Shown: positions 27,842-37,060, counted from the stretch's first letter. The stretch: 64,000 bases of DNA from Alphaproteobacteria bacterium MedPE-SWcel (GCA_001874255.1 MPDC01000002.1:246888-310887); one strand, 5' to 3'. Program-made: numbers and translations. The notes: generated from the sequence alone by a model not told the origin.

Positions 27842-28263
27842 CTTCTTTTTCCGTGTCACTGACATTGACCAACCAGTGTATTCAAACAAATACCTGCGCA
27901 AATCCGATGTCCGACGCTACAGGTCCCCGCACTGTCGCGCGATGGCCCTGGATGGCCATCCCTCCCTTTGTGGCTTCCGGCAGGATGAGCCAGTCCAGTG
28001 TCAGGTCAGACACCGCCCGACGCAGCCGCATCCGGGACATCATTGAATGGCGAGGGTCTGGCTTTGCCCAATGGGTGAGGAATACTGTCGAGCCGGGGCA
28101 TTGATGATGTGATCGTCCTCCATTCGTGGATCATTGCAAACCCAGCGTGGCAGATCGATGCCGTCGGGGGCGGCCACATCATCAAACTCCCCTTTGCGCC
28201 CCCTTGGACAGCTGGTTGTCGCCGAGTTGCACCCCAGGCTGCCCGATTTGATCCAGGTGGCTG
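27842..28263. other. Gap between tRNA-Lys and the flagellar cluster, no supported gene
   Basis: This 422-bp stretch has short open frames on both strands (for instance plus 27853-28104 and minus 28040-28312), but none has a ribosome site, a recognisable domain or family-like composition. Positioned between a tRNA gene and the fliP end of the flagellar cluster, it could be decayed foreign sequence, but no attachment-site repeat of the tRNA 3' end was seen within it. Confidence 0.5.
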
Positions 28264-29010
28264 CTAGTTTGGATAGTAGCTCCGTACCAAAGCGCTTGCT
28301 ATCAAGCTCCAACCATCTGCGACAACGAAGAACGCCAGCTTGAACGGCAGGGAAACAAGCGCCGGTGGGACCATCATCATACCCATGGACATCAGGGTCG
28401 CTGCGGTCACCAGATCGATGATGAGGAACGGCAGGAACACCAGAAAACCGATCTCGAAGGCGCGGGTGATCTCTGACAGCATAAAGCTCGGGATCAATAC
28501 CGAAAGAGGCGCTTCTTCCGTTGGATCAAGCCCTTGGGTGCCCGGCCGCAAGTCGGCGATGGTGTAGAACGTGTCAGGATCGAGCCTGTTTGCCATAAAG
28601 GCGCGAAACGGTTCTATTGCGCGTTCAAGTGCAGGAACGACTTCAATCTGTTCGTCGATCAACGGTGCAATTCCGGTCTCCCATGCTTCGGTAAAGACCG
28701 GTTCCATCACAAAGTAGGTCAGGAACATCGCGAGACTGATCATCAGCATATTGGGGGGGGCCTGCTGCAGGCCGATTGCTTGGCGCAAAATGGACAGAAC
28801 AGTCACCAGGAACGGGAAACAGGTGATCATGATCAGCAGTCCCGGTGCAACGCTGAGCACCGTGACAAGCAGGATCAACTGGATCGTGCGGGCCGAAATC
28901 GATTGACCATCGGCGAGGTTGAGGCTCAATTCTTGGGCCAGCGCTACCTGGGGAAGCAAGAGCAGCATGAAAACTGCAGTTGCACCCAGAGCAAAAAATT
29001 TCCGTATCAT
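28264..29010 (-). CDS. fliP: Flagellar export gate protein FliP
   Basis: A 248-residue export-gate subunit (FliP5FliQ4FliR1 core). It has a cleavable N-terminal signal (FMLLLLPQVALAQ), a hydrophobic pair from residue 40 (MITCFPFLVTVLSILRQAIG is the FliP signature) and a C-terminal pair (FEIGFLVFLPFLIIDLVTA; MMMVPPALVSLPFKLAFFVV). It overlaps fliN by 4 bp and is last in the fliF-fliH-fliN-fliP operon. Confidence 0.97.
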   Translation of the reverse strand: MIRKFFALGATAVFMLLLLPQVALAQELSLNLADGQSISARTIQLILLVTVLSVAPGLLIMITCFPFLVTVLSILRQAIGLQQAPPNMLMISLAMFLTYFVMEPVFTEAWETGIAPLIDEQIEVVPALERAIEPFRAFMANRLDPDTFYTIADLRPGTQGLDPTEEAPLSVLIPSFMLSEITRAFEIGFLVFLPFLIIDLVTAATLMSMGMMMVPPALVSLPFKLAFFVVADGWSLIASALVRSYYPN

Positions 29011-29303
29011 CCCAGTCCGCTTTGCAAATCAGCGATTTCCGTGAGCCGCACAGCGAGCTGTCCAGCCTGATCACCTTCCATTTCTTCAAGCTGTCCGCGC
29101 GCAACGAGCCGATCGCCGACATAGAGATCCACCGGATCCTCGACTTTTTTATCGAGCGTGAGGATTGCATTTTCCCCCAGATTGACGAGATCGCGGATCA
29201 ACGGACGTGCCTTTCCGACGGATACGATCACTTCGACCGGCACCGAAACAAACGGATTGGCGGCGTCGGCGGATTTTGGGTTCAGATCGCCTGTCTCATC
29301 CAT
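29007..29303 (-). CDS. fliN: Flagellar C-ring protein FliN
   Basis: A 98-residue SpoA/FliN domain protein: VPVEVIVSVGKARPLIRDLVNL, then LDLYVGDRLVARGQL-type core (VDLYVGDRLVARGQLEEM here). It is part of the switch complex at the cytoplasmic base. It overlaps both neighbours (fliP and the FliH-like gene). fliM and fliG are absent from this operon and from the window. Confidence 0.93.
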   Translation of the reverse strand: MDETGDLNPKSADAANPFVSVPVEVIVSVGKARPLIRDLVNLGENAILTLDKKVEDPVDLYVGDRLVARGQLEEMEGDQAGQLAVRLTEIADLQSGLG

Positions 29304-29892
29304 AGTTGCTGTCCTCTTTGAATTGATAGGAGAAGGCCTCGATCGATTCGCGGATTGCCTCGATCAGGGCCTCGGAATTGAGTTCTCTTTCGCTCTTGCC
29401 GACACGCAGCTGCGCCTGGCCCACCGACATACTTGCGTCTTCGCGGACACGCGCATCGACAGTCGGTTGCTCACGAAGAAGCGCGCGTACGGCATTGCTT
29501 TCGCCGGCGGCCACAACGACCTCCATTGGCTCGTTGATCTGGCCCTTTGCCATGTCATTGAGCTGATCGATAATGTGATGACCAAAGCTCGCCGCCATCG
29601 TGTCTGGCAAAATCACCGAGGTGAGGACCTTGAACATAGGGTCCAATGCCTCGATCAGCTGCGTTTGCGCTTCATGGTAGGTGAAACTGAGATCCTCGAG
29701 CGAGCCTGACAGTGCAGCCGATACGCGCGTGGTTTCCTTGTCTTTTGCTTCGATGGCATCATCCCACCCCGCAGTGTAGCCCTTTTCAAAGGACACCAAC
29801 TTGGCCTCCTCCACCACCTCTTCGGAAACGGAGTTGGCGGGTTCCACGGGGGTTTTCATGCCAAAGTCTTCTAGAAGATGCGCAATGGTCAT
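29296..29892 (-). CDS. FliH-like flagellar export ATPase regulator
   Basis: A 198-residue acidic, helical protein. The segment FEKGYTAGWDDAIEAKDKE near residue 35 is the type seen before the coiled coil in FliH, and the C-terminal half (VVAAGESNAVRALLREQ; MSVGQAQLRVGKSERELNSE) resembles the FliH/V-ATPase-E C-domain. Position between fliF and fliN is where fliH sits in many flagellar operons. It would link FliI to FliN. Sequence similarity is low, so the name is inferred. Confidence 0.75.
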   Translation of the reverse strand: MTIAHLLEDFGMKTPVEPANSVSEEVVEEAKLVSFEKGYTAGWDDAIEAKDKETTRVSAALSGSLEDLSFTYHEAQTQLIEALDPMFKVLTSVILPDTMAASFGHHIIDQLNDMAKGQINEPMEVVVAAGESNAVRALLREQPTVDARVREDASMSVGQAQLRVGKSERELNSEALIEAIRESIEAFSYQFKEDSNYG

Positions 29893-31610
29893 CAGGCACG
29901 CTCCTCATTCTTTTCTTCCAGCCATCCGCGCAGGATCTGCACGGTTTCTTCCTGACGATCCCCGATCATGGAGCGCAGGCGATCCACCGGATCTCCGCCC
30001 ATGTCGCCGCCAAAGCTGTTCAGGCCATCGCCCATTCCGGGCAAACCGCCCATGCCGCCCATGGGTTCGAATTGTCCGGTGTCCTGATTTTCGATTTCAC
30101 CATCCAGCGCAATGCCCGCACCAAGGTTGGGGTTCATCATGAAGCCCGCGTCATCCCCGCCCATGCTGGGCAGGCCGGGCAGATCGGATGAACCGGAGCC
30201 GTCCGGAGACGGAAGCGCCATGACGTTTGCACCATTGCCGGCGAGGATTGGACGCACGACAAACAGGCCGAGTACAAGCGCAACAATCGCAAGCGCGGCC
30301 ATCTGAATGATCGACATGACATCAAAGTACAGGTTGTCGAAGAACGATGTTGTCGCAGCAGTGCCCTGCGGCTCGATGTTGAGAAGATCCATCGATTTCA
30401 GGGTAATAACGTCACCGCGGTTCGCATCAAAACCGATGGCTGCGGAAATCAATTCGTGCAGCGCTTCCAGTTCGTCTTCGGGACGCGGTGCAAATTCCGT
30501 TTCGCCATTGCCGATTTCGGTGGTCACGCCGTTGACCAGAACCGCAACTGTCAGACGTTTGATGGCGCCCGGGCTGCGGATGATTTCCTTTTCGGTCTCG
30601 GACACTTCGTAGTTAATTCGTTCCCGTGAGGAATTGGTGTTCGCACGGGACCCTTCACCTGCCCCGGCGTCGCCGTCGGGAATGTTGGAGGCCACGGTGA
30701 CTTCACCGGCCTGATTCTGAGAACTGTCGGTTCTCTCCTCCACATCGGTGCTGATTGCGACGCGGCTTTCCGGGTCAACCCGCTTTTCCCGGATTGATTC
30801 CGTATCCGTGACGGTCTCCACGCTGACTTCGACGACGGCGTTTCCGTGGCCCACCCGCGCTTCGACGAGGCGCATGACCCGTTCGCGAATCGACTGGGAC
30901 CGGTCATCTGTTCCGGCTCCGGCCGCGGCTGCCGCCTCGGGTGAGCCAATCAAAGAGCCATTGGCATCGATCACCGCAACATTGTCGACCGCGAGGCCCG
31001 CGACGGCGGACGCGATCAAGAACCGTATCGCGTTGGCCTGCGCCGGTGTAATCGGTGTCCCCATCGGGGTGACCGAAACCGAAGCCGTTGGTTCAATGGA
31101 CCGCTGGAAGGGATTGCTGCCCGTGTTGGCAATATGGACTCGGGCCTGGCTGACATGTGGGTTCGCCACAATGGTCCTGGCGAGTTCGCCCTCTTTTGCG
31201 CGCCAATAGGCGGCATCAAACATTTGGGACGTGGTGCCAAACCCGCTGAGCGAATCGAGCAGCTCGTAGCCCTTGCCGCCATTGGCTGGCAGGCCCTGAC
31301 TGGCGAGCGTCATCCTGAGTTCGTCCCGTCTTGCACCAGGGACATAGATTGATCCCCCGCGCACTTCATAGTCGACACCGCTCTGTTCCAGAGCGCTGAC
31401 AACATCTCCGGCCGTGCTGCTTTCCAGCCCGGCATATAATAGTTGCATGGTCGGCTTGTTGGCCACCATGGACATGAGAAAGAAAGTCAGGATCACGGCG
31501 ATTGTCGCCCCGATTGCCATCATCCGCTTCCGCGTGTCCAAACCTGCCCAGACATTCTTGATCTGCTGCACATTAACCTCCGTCGCACCGGCGTTCTCTC
31601 CGGCCTGCAA
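29892..31610 (-). CDS. fliF: Flagellar MS-ring protein FliF
   Basis: A 572-residue MS-ring subunit. TM1 (MMAIGATIAVILTFFLMSMVA) near residue 30; ring-building motifs including SLSGFGTTSQMFDAAYWRAKEGEL-type region and ASVSVTPMGTPITPAQANAI; TM2 (IIQMAALAIVALVLGLFVV) near residue 440. The last 30 residues (DRLRSMIGDRQEETVQILRGWL) form the FliG-binding tail. It heads the minus-strand operon and diverges from fliL across a CtrA-like box. Confidence 0.97.
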   Translation of the reverse strand: MQAGENAGATEVNVQQIKNVWAGLDTRKRMMAIGATIAVILTFFLMSMVANKPTMQLLYAGLESSTAGDVVSALEQSGVDYEVRGGSIYVPGARRDELRMTLASQGLPANGGKGYELLDSLSGFGTTSQMFDAAYWRAKEGELARTIVANPHVSQARVHIANTGSNPFQRSIEPTASVSVTPMGTPITPAQANAIRFLIASAVAGLAVDNVAVIDANGSLIGSPEAAAAAGAGTDDRSQSIRERVMRLVEARVGHGNAVVEVSVETVTDTESIREKRVDPESRVAISTDVEERTDSSQNQAGEVTVASNIPDGDAGAGEGSRANTNSSRERINYEVSETEKEIIRSPGAIKRLTVAVLVNGVTTEIGNGETEFAPRPEDELEALHELISAAIGFDANRGDVITLKSMDLLNIEPQGTAATTSFFDNLYFDVMSIIQMAALAIVALVLGLFVVRPILAGNGANVMALPSPDGSGSSDLPGLPSMGGDDAGFMMNPNLGAGIALDGEIENQDTGQFEPMGGMGGLPGMGDGLNSFGGDMGGDPVDRLRSMIGDRQEETVQILRGWLEEKNEERA

Positions 31611-31629
31611 CCCTTTTCTCCGATTGGCC

Positions 31630-31644
31630 TTAACATTCGGTTAG
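31630..31644. promoter_or_regulatory. CtrA-like box between fliF and fliL
   Basis: TTAA-CATTCGG-TTAG matches the TTAA-N7-TTAA CtrA consensus in 7 of 8 positions. It lies in the 80-bp gap between the divergent fliF and fliL starts, so one site could serve both operons. Confidence 0.55.
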
Positions 31645-31690
31645 TTCCTGTCGGGTTATGAACGGGTTGCACGATGTTTTAGGGATAGCC

Positions 31691-32215
31691 ATGACAGACG
31701 CTGTAGCTGATATAGAAACAAATGGGTCCGCGAAAAAAAGTAAGATGCCCCTGATCATAGGGCTCGTGCTTTGTATCGCTGGCGCAGGAGGCGGGTTTTT
31801 CGCCGTTCAGTCAGGCCTTCTTCCCTTTGGTAACACGTCTGCACAAAGTGCAGGAGATGGAGCCGAAGAGACGCCAGAAGGCGTGGACAAGGGTGAGTCG
31901 GCGGATGAAATCGCCAACCTTGCTTTTATCGAAATGGAACCGATCGTGATTACGCTGCGCAAAGCCAGCGGAGTCAGTCAGCTTCGGTTCCGTGCACAAC
32001 TCGAGGTCAACCAGGCCGACCAGGTCGAGGTTGAGAAAGTCCTCCCCAGAGTTGTCGATGTCCTCAACAGTTACCTGCGGGCGCTCGAGCTTGAGGATCT
32101 GACCGATCCGATGGCGCTGCCCAAACTGCGCGCACAGATGCTACGGCGGATCAACATAGCGACCGGACAAGGTCGCGTGCGTGATTTGCTGATCATGGAT
32201 TTCGTACTCAACTAG
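31691..32215 (+). CDS. fliL: Flagellar basal body-associated protein FliL
   Basis: A 174-residue membrane-anchored stator-associated protein. One TM (MPLIIGLVLCIAGAGGGFFAV) near residue 25, an acidic linker, then the FliL domain (FIEMEPIVITLRK; GRVRDLLIMDFVLN at the end). The ATG at 31691 was chosen over 31658 because the TM then sits at the usual distance. A second, diverged FliL lies at 41509-42036. It begins a plus-strand operon running to 41416 or interrupted at 36710. Confidence 0.9.
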   Translation: MTDAVADIETNGSAKKSKMPLIIGLVLCIAGAGGGFFAVQSGLLPFGNTSAQSAGDGAEETPEGVDKGESADEIANLAFIEMEPIVITLRKASGVSQLRFRAQLEVNQADQVEVEKVLPRVVDVLNSYLRALELEDLTDPMALPKLRAQMLRRINIATGQGRVRDLLIMDFVLN

Positions 32216-32224
32216 GAGGACAGG

Positions 32225-32689
32225 ATGGAACTTATAGCTGATATCCTGCTTGCGGCCGGAGCACTGGGTGCCGGGTTTTATTGCCTGGTGCTGTCGCGCC
32301 GACTGAAGCGGTTCAACGACCTCGAAAAAGGGGTTGGCGGGGCTGTGGCGGTGCTTTCGTCGCAAGTGGATGACCTGAATAAATCACTGGTGTCTGCGCG
32401 GCAGATGTCGGACGGCTCCAGCAAGGCGCTGGAGCAACTGACCGGCCGCGCCGAATCGGTGTCTCACAAGCTGGAGCTGATGATGGCCTCCATGCATGAC
32501 ATCGCGCCTCAGCAAAGAACGCAGGCGGAGACCAGCGTCAGCCGCACCGAGGAAAACGACGCTCTGGCCGCGGCCTATGAGGCCGAGGAACAAGAAGAGG
32601 CGCCGCAATCCGCCGAACCTCAGGAAGAGGCGAAACCATCCGGCCTGATGTTCGTCCGCCACAACCGAAACCAGAATCGGGTGGCATGA
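32225..32689 (+). CDS. Small membrane-anchored flagellar-operon protein (DUF6468/PflI-like candidate)
   Basis: A 154-residue protein of unproven function. One TM at the N-terminus (ELIADILLAAGALGAGFYCLVL), then a coiled-coil-like segment (LEKGVGGAVAVLSSQVDDLNKSL) and an acidic Glu/Ala/Pro-rich tail ending RHNRNQNRVA. Size, TM-then-coil layout and position between fliL and the MotE-like gene recall the DUF6468 family that includes Caulobacter PflI, from memory. It overlaps the next start by 4 bp, so it is part of the operon. Confidence 0.6.
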   Translation: MELIADILLAAGALGAGFYCLVLSRRLKRFNDLEKGVGGAVAVLSSQVDDLNKSLVSARQMSDGSSKALEQLTGRAESVSHKLELMMASMHDIAPQQRTQAETSVSRTEENDALAAAYEAEEQEEAPQSAEPQEEAKPSGLMFVRHNRNQNRVA

Positions 32690-33300
32690 TGGCAAAGGCA
32701 GACACGTCAAAAAAGATGTATCGGGCCAAGCGCGGCACCTTGATGCTCCTGGCTGTGTTCCTGATGGGGTCCGCGGTTGTTCGAATTGCACTGGAGGCGG
32801 CTCCGGCCATCGCGCGGGAAGTCGCCGGAGCAAAGGCTGACACTGAAGAAACCCAGGCAATGGCGCCAGCTGCGGCAGGGGTTCCCGATTCGGCCGAGAT
32901 GCAGGCGATGATCGCTGCGTTCAAGAAACGTGAAATGATGCTCGCCGAGCGTGAGGCGGAAATCGAAGACCGCATGAAGGCATTGGAGATTGCCGACCAG
33001 GCGATCGAAAAGAAACTGCTGGACCTGCAACAAGCCGAGGCGAAGCTGTTGGCAACGCTGAATTTGGCGGATGGTGCTGCAGAGCAGGACGTGACCAAGC
33101 TCACCTCGGTCTATGAACAGATGAAGCCCAAGGATGCGGCCGCACTCTTCGAAGAAATGGACCCGAGTTTTGCGGCTGGTTTCCTGTCCCGTATGCGCCC
33201 CGAGGCGGCCGCAGGCGTGATGGCGGGCTTGAGCCCTGAAGCTGCCTATACGATCAGCGTTGTGCTGGCCGGACGAAATGGTGAAGTGCCCAAGGAGTAA
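32686..33300 (+). CDS. motE: MotE-like protein
   Basis: A 204-residue exported protein with one N-terminal hydrophobic anchor (GTLMLLAVFLMGSAVVRIAL), a long coiled coil (KKREMMLAEREAEIEDRMKALE onward) and a C-terminal MgtE_N-like domain (YEQMKPKDAAALFEEMD, RMRPEAAAGVMAGLSPE). This architecture is the MotE family; in Sinorhizobium MotE is a periplasmic chaperone for MotC. It sits upstream of motA and an 814-residue periplasmic protein, which could be its client; that pairing is inferred. ATG 32686 overlaps the previous stop; 32689 is an alternative. Confidence 0.8.
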   Translation: MMAKADTSKKMYRAKRGTLMLLAVFLMGSAVVRIALEAAPAIAREVAGAKADTEETQAMAPAAAGVPDSAEMQAMIAAFKKREMMLAEREAEIEDRMKALEIADQAIEKKLLDLQQAEAKLLATLNLADGAAEQDVTKLTSVYEQMKPKDAAALFEEMDPSFAAGFLSRMRPEAAAGVMAGLSPEAAYTISVVLAGRNGEVPKE

Positions 33301-33375
33301 CTTTGGGCGCTCACTCAGCCTTTCTTAACATGACTGGCCTACCTTCCAGACTGTGACAATATTTGGAGCTTACCT

Positions 33376-34245
33376 ATGATCGGTATTGTGGGGATCATTG
33401 TGATTTTTGTCATGGTGTTTGGTGGCTACCTGCTTGCGGGTGGTAAACTGGGCATCATTCTCAAATCGCTGCCTTTTGAAATGATGATGATCGGGGGAGC
33501 TGCCGTTGGGGCATTCCTGATCAGCAATGATATGGGTGGGGTGAAGCATACGATCAAAGACATTGGCAAAGTCTTCAAGGGGCCGAAATGGACCGCTGAA
33601 GATTACCGCGATCTTCTGTGCCTCATGTTCGCGCTGATCAGGATCGCACGCGCAAACCCTGTCGAGGTGGAACAGCACATTGAAGACCCGGAAAATTCCG
33701 CAGTCTTCAGCAAATATCCCAAAATCCTTGCCGACAAGGAAGCGATCAATCTGATCAGCGATACGATGCGATCGGCCTCAATGAACTATGACGACCCGCA
33801 TCAGGTTGAAGAGGTTCTGGAAAAACGTATCGAGGCCAACCTGCATCACGCGCTGCATTCGAGCCACGCGTTGCAAAGCATGGCCGATGGCCTTCCCGCT
33901 CTCGGGATCGTTGCGGCGGTTCTCGGGGTGATCAAGACGATGGCCTCCATCGACCAACCGCCAGAGGTATTGGGTAAGATGATCGGTGGCGCTCTCGTGG
34001 GGACCTTTCTGGGGGTTTTCCTGTCCTACGGCCTGGTCGCTCCTTTTGCGGGCAAGGTCAAAGCCGTGGTTGAAGAGGACGCACATTTTTACCAGTTGAT
34101 CCGTGAGGTTCTTGTGGCGAACCTCCACAACCATGCCGCCGCAATCTGTATTGAAGTGGGGCGTCAGAACACGCCATCCCACATCCGGCCCGGGTTCTCC
34201 GAGCTGGAAGAAGCCTTGAATTCGGTGAAACAGGACGCAGCATGA
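33376..34245 (+). CDS. motA: Flagellar motor stator protein MotA
   Basis: A 289-residue proton-channel stator subunit with four TM segments: two at the N-terminus (GIVGIIVIFVMVFGGYLLAGG and MMMIGGAAVGAFLI) and two near residues 175-225 (GLPALGIVAAVLGVIKTM; IGGALVGTFLGVFLSYGLVAPFAG, with the conserved Pro residues). The large cytoplasmic loop carries the charged residues that meet FliG. A TTAAC half-site lies 50 bp upstream. motB is 20 kb away at 53534. It overlaps the next gene by 4 bp. Confidence 0.96.
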   Translation: MIGIVGIIVIFVMVFGGYLLAGGKLGIILKSLPFEMMMIGGAAVGAFLISNDMGGVKHTIKDIGKVFKGPKWTAEDYRDLLCLMFALIRIARANPVEVEQHIEDPENSAVFSKYPKILADKEAINLISDTMRSASMNYDDPHQVEEVLEKRIEANLHHALHSSHALQSMADGLPALGIVAAVLGVIKTMASIDQPPEVLGKMIGGALVGTFLGVFLSYGLVAPFAGKVKAVVEEDAHFYQLIREVLVANLHNHAAAICIEVGRQNTPSHIRPGFSELEEALNSVKQDAA

Positions 34246-36686
34246 TTTCGCGAGCAATCGCATTTGTCGCCGCAGGAGTGGTGGCCGGCTATGCAGAAGC
34301 ACAAACTATTGTTACGCGCTCGGGTGAGCACAGTGACTTTTCACGACTGGTGATGCGAATCCCCAGCGGGGTGGAGTGGTCGCTGACACAGAGCGATCGC
34401 ACCGCAACAATCAACGTCGGTTCACCGACGGCCTTGTTCAATACTCAAAGCGTCTTTGATCTCATTCCACGAACTCGTATCCAGTCGATCTCCCAGAACG
34501 GACCCGGACAGCCGCTTCGGATTGAGCTTGGCTGCGAATGTGTCGTTGATTACTATCAGCAGGCTGACGGTTATCTCGTCGTTGATGTGCGCGAAGGGCG
34601 TCCGTTGGAACTCGCCGCGCCTGGCGATTCTTCCAGCTTGCCGCTGACGTTCCCTGTCGGCGGTGGCGGCGGCTACAGTTTCAATCTTGGCCGCCAGGAT
34701 CTGGCAAGCGCCCGGGTCGCCATGGATCTTGAAGAGGCGGTCGAAGCGACCTTCGGGACTGCTCAGCGGCAGCCATCGCGCACCGGACCGATTGAATTGC
34801 CACTGGTTACCAGTTCCCTAACTCAATTCGCGACGGATGACCCAAACCTCCAGAATTCATCGCAAACCGGCGACGCTGAGCCGAAAAAACCCACCGGGAT
34901 TAAAACCGAAGATGGTAAATCAGAGCCTGCGACGCTGAATGCAGACGCCAGCCTCCTGATGGATTTTGACGAGAATCAACGCGCGGCCATGGTCAATGAT
35001 TCAGAAGCGCGCTTGCTGCAACAAATTGGTCGGGCCAGCGATCAGGGGCTGCTGAAACCCACAGAACAGCTACAGGAGAACCTGCAACTCGATCCGCTTG
35101 GCAACGAGAACAGGCCGCTGAATCCACTCGACAATATTTCTGTCACCTCAGCAATCGATCGCGAAACTGGGCTGTTGGCCGTGGGCGCAGACGGGCAAAA
35201 AGAGGCGTCGCATTGCATCGACAACCGGCAAATGGCGATACACAAATGGGGCGGATCGGAGCCGTTTGCTATTCAGATAGGGACGCTGCGGAACCAACTT
35301 TTCGGCGAATTTGACGCGGTCAATCGAGGCGCGGCTCTCAAACTGGCGCGGACCTATCTGTATTTCGGATTCGGAGCGGAAGCGCGCGCAACCTTGCGGA
35401 TGATCCCGGAGGATGACTTGGATCCCAGGTCGCGGGAGATCATGAATACGCTGGGGGATATCCTTGATGCCGCATCCCTCCCTGTGAACACGGTGTTCAC
35501 CGGGCAGCAAACCTGCCACGGAGATTCTGCATTTTGGGCGGCAATGTCCGATGGCGTCGTGAAAAAAAGCGCGGACACCGACGCAATTCAACAAGCCTTT
35601 GCGAAACTTCCTCCCCATCTGCGTGTTCAGATGGGCCCGCGGATGAGTACCCTTTTTGCGGTTGCCGGCGACCCACATGTCGCCAAGGCGGCGCTGCGTT
35701 CGGTTGACAGGACCGGCATCGAGGCCGTGCCGGACCGAAATCTGGCCGAAGCAGCAATTGCGGAGCTGGAAGGCAATACCGATGCGGTGGCTCGCAACCT
35801 GACCGAGGAGGTCGCAGAGCAAAGTGAAAATACACCCAAGGCATTGATTGAACTGATCGAACTGACGTATCGGGAGCGCCGGGCACTGTCTCCGGATGTT
35901 CCCGAGCTCACGGCATCCTATGAGTTGGAAAGCCGGGATACGCCGCTTGGGGCCGAACTGCGTGTCGCCGAAGTTATTGCTCTGGCGTTGACAGGGCGCT
36001 TTGATGCGGCATTTGCCCGAGCCGACAAGATGGAACTCCGTGACGGACCCGGAGCTCGGAATACGGTCAACACTCCGATAATGACGCTGCTGACGGAAAA
36101 CGCCAATGATGTTACATTTCTCAAATATGCGCTGATCTTTGCGGAAGAAGCCGGCGCCACGCGGGCTGGTCAGGTTGGCGACCTGGTGGCGCGTCGTCTT
36201 CTTGACCTGGGTTTCGCGGAGCAAGCCGAAGCGCTATTGCGCAAGATGAGTCTTGAACCGGAGAATGAAGATCGGCGTATGATGAGTGCCGAGGCACATT
36301 TGGCTATGGATCAGCCGCAGCGCGCGCTGGTTCAATTGATGGGACTTGAAGGGGCGCAGGCAGATCGCATGCGTGCCAGGGCCTTGTGGCGCAATAAAGA
36401 ATATGAACGCGCCAGTGAATACATGCTGTCTGCCGAAGACTTGAATGAAGCGGCGCGTGGCTTCTGGCATTCCGAGGATCTGACCGCCGCAGAGCAGCTT
36501 GATACGGAGGCTGCCCCTTTCCGCGCGGTCGCGGATCTTACCAATGAGATTGATACTGCGGTCAGCGAACCACAGGGGCTTCCCCCCCTGGCAGAGGCGC
36601 GCGCCTTGCTGGAAAGTAGCGCAGGTGCCCGGAACTCCATCGAGGAGTTGCTTCGGCAAGTCGAACGGGCTCCCCCATCGGAATAG
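34242..36686 (+). CDS. Large periplasmic flagellar-cluster protein of unknown function
   Basis: An 814-residue exported protein that I cannot assign to a named family. It has a signal peptide (AIAFVAAGVVAGYAEA, then QTIV) and a beta-rich N-domain to about residue 125 (FSRLVMRIPSGVEWSL; YLVVDVREGRPLEL) resembling AMIN-type periplasmic domains. A polar, low-complexity linker runs from about 180 to 330, followed by alpha-helical, TPR-like repeats to the end. Few cysteines (GCECV, SHCID, TCHGD) could form disulfides. The ATG overlaps the motA stop, so it is coupled to the stator gene, and a terminator follows it. A stator or motor-scaffold role analogous to Sinorhizobium MotC is inference. Confidence 0.8.
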   Translation: MISRAIAFVAAGVVAGYAEAQTIVTRSGEHSDFSRLVMRIPSGVEWSLTQSDRTATINVGSPTALFNTQSVFDLIPRTRIQSISQNGPGQPLRIELGCECVVDYYQQADGYLVVDVREGRPLELAAPGDSSSLPLTFPVGGGGGYSFNLGRQDLASARVAMDLEEAVEATFGTAQRQPSRTGPIELPLVTSSLTQFATDDPNLQNSSQTGDAEPKKPTGIKTEDGKSEPATLNADASLLMDFDENQRAAMVNDSEARLLQQIGRASDQGLLKPTEQLQENLQLDPLGNENRPLNPLDNISVTSAIDRETGLLAVGADGQKEASHCIDNRQMAIHKWGGSEPFAIQIGTLRNQLFGEFDAVNRGAALKLARTYLYFGFGAEARATLRMIPEDDLDPRSREIMNTLGDILDAASLPVNTVFTGQQTCHGDSAFWAAMSDGVVKKSADTDAIQQAFAKLPPHLRVQMGPRMSTLFAVAGDPHVAKAALRSVDRTGIEAVPDRNLAEAAIAELEGNTDAVARNLTEEVAEQSENTPKALIELIELTYRERRALSPDVPELTASYELESRDTPLGAELRVAEVIALALTGRFDAAFARADKMELRDGPGARNTVNTPIMTLLTENANDVTFLKYALIFAEEAGATRAGQVGDLVARRLLDLGFAEQAEALLRKMSLEPENEDRRMMSAEAHLAMDQPQRALVQLMGLEGAQADRMRARALWRNKEYERASEYMLSAEDLNEAARGFWHSEDLTAAEQLDTEAAPFRAVADLTNEIDTAVSEPQGLPPLAEARALLESSAGARNSIEELLRQVERAPPSE

Positions 36687-36709
36687 GACCGCAACCTGGC
36701 ACTGCATTT

Positions 36710-36738
36710 GGCCGCTCCTCAGAGCGGCCATTTCCTTT
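36710..36738 (+). terminator. Terminator after the motA-linked operon
   Basis: Stem GGCCGCT (36710-36716) pairs with AGCGGCC (36723-36729) around a 6-nt loop, followed by ATTTCCTTTT. It lies 24 bp after the 814-residue gene and separates it from flhA. Confidence 0.7.
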
Positions 36739-37060
36739 TGCGATGATAACACTTTGTAAACGCTCGAAGCCTAGCGTGAGGATCAGGGAAGAATCCTGAT
36801 TTGGAACGGGCAGAATGCCAGTGAAACCGAAGACACAGACCGGGGCGGGGCCTCGGAAACAGGATGCCGCAGTGCAAGGAAGCCCCTTGCTGATGCGGCT
36901 TGTGGCATTTGAGCATCGAAATTTCGCTCGTTGCCCCGTCAGATTCTCCACCTTCAGCTGCCTATACATCCCCCGCTTTCAGAGGGGATTTTGGGACCGT
37001 TTCACTCTGGCCGCATCTGTCGGCCCGCTCCTGATCGCTTTGATATAAGAGAAAAAATCC
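36739..37060. other. Leader region of flhA
   Basis: A 322-bp gap. It presumably holds the promoter of flhA-fliR-flhB, but no CtrA box was found. One plus frame (36815-37048, 77 codons) ends 12 bp before flhA with a hydrophobic C-terminus (LAASVGPLLIALI); it has no family resemblance or good ribosome site, so it is not called as a gene. Confidence 0.45.

Noticed and set aside
36695..36712. Sigma-54-like TGGCAC-N5-TTGG upstream of flhA
   Set aside because: The -12 element is TTGG rather than TTGC, it overlaps the terminator stem, and it lies 350 bp from flhA.
36815..37048. 77-codon frame before flhA
   Set aside because: There is no convincing ribosome site, no homology I recognise, and it may simply be leader sequence; conservation would be needed.
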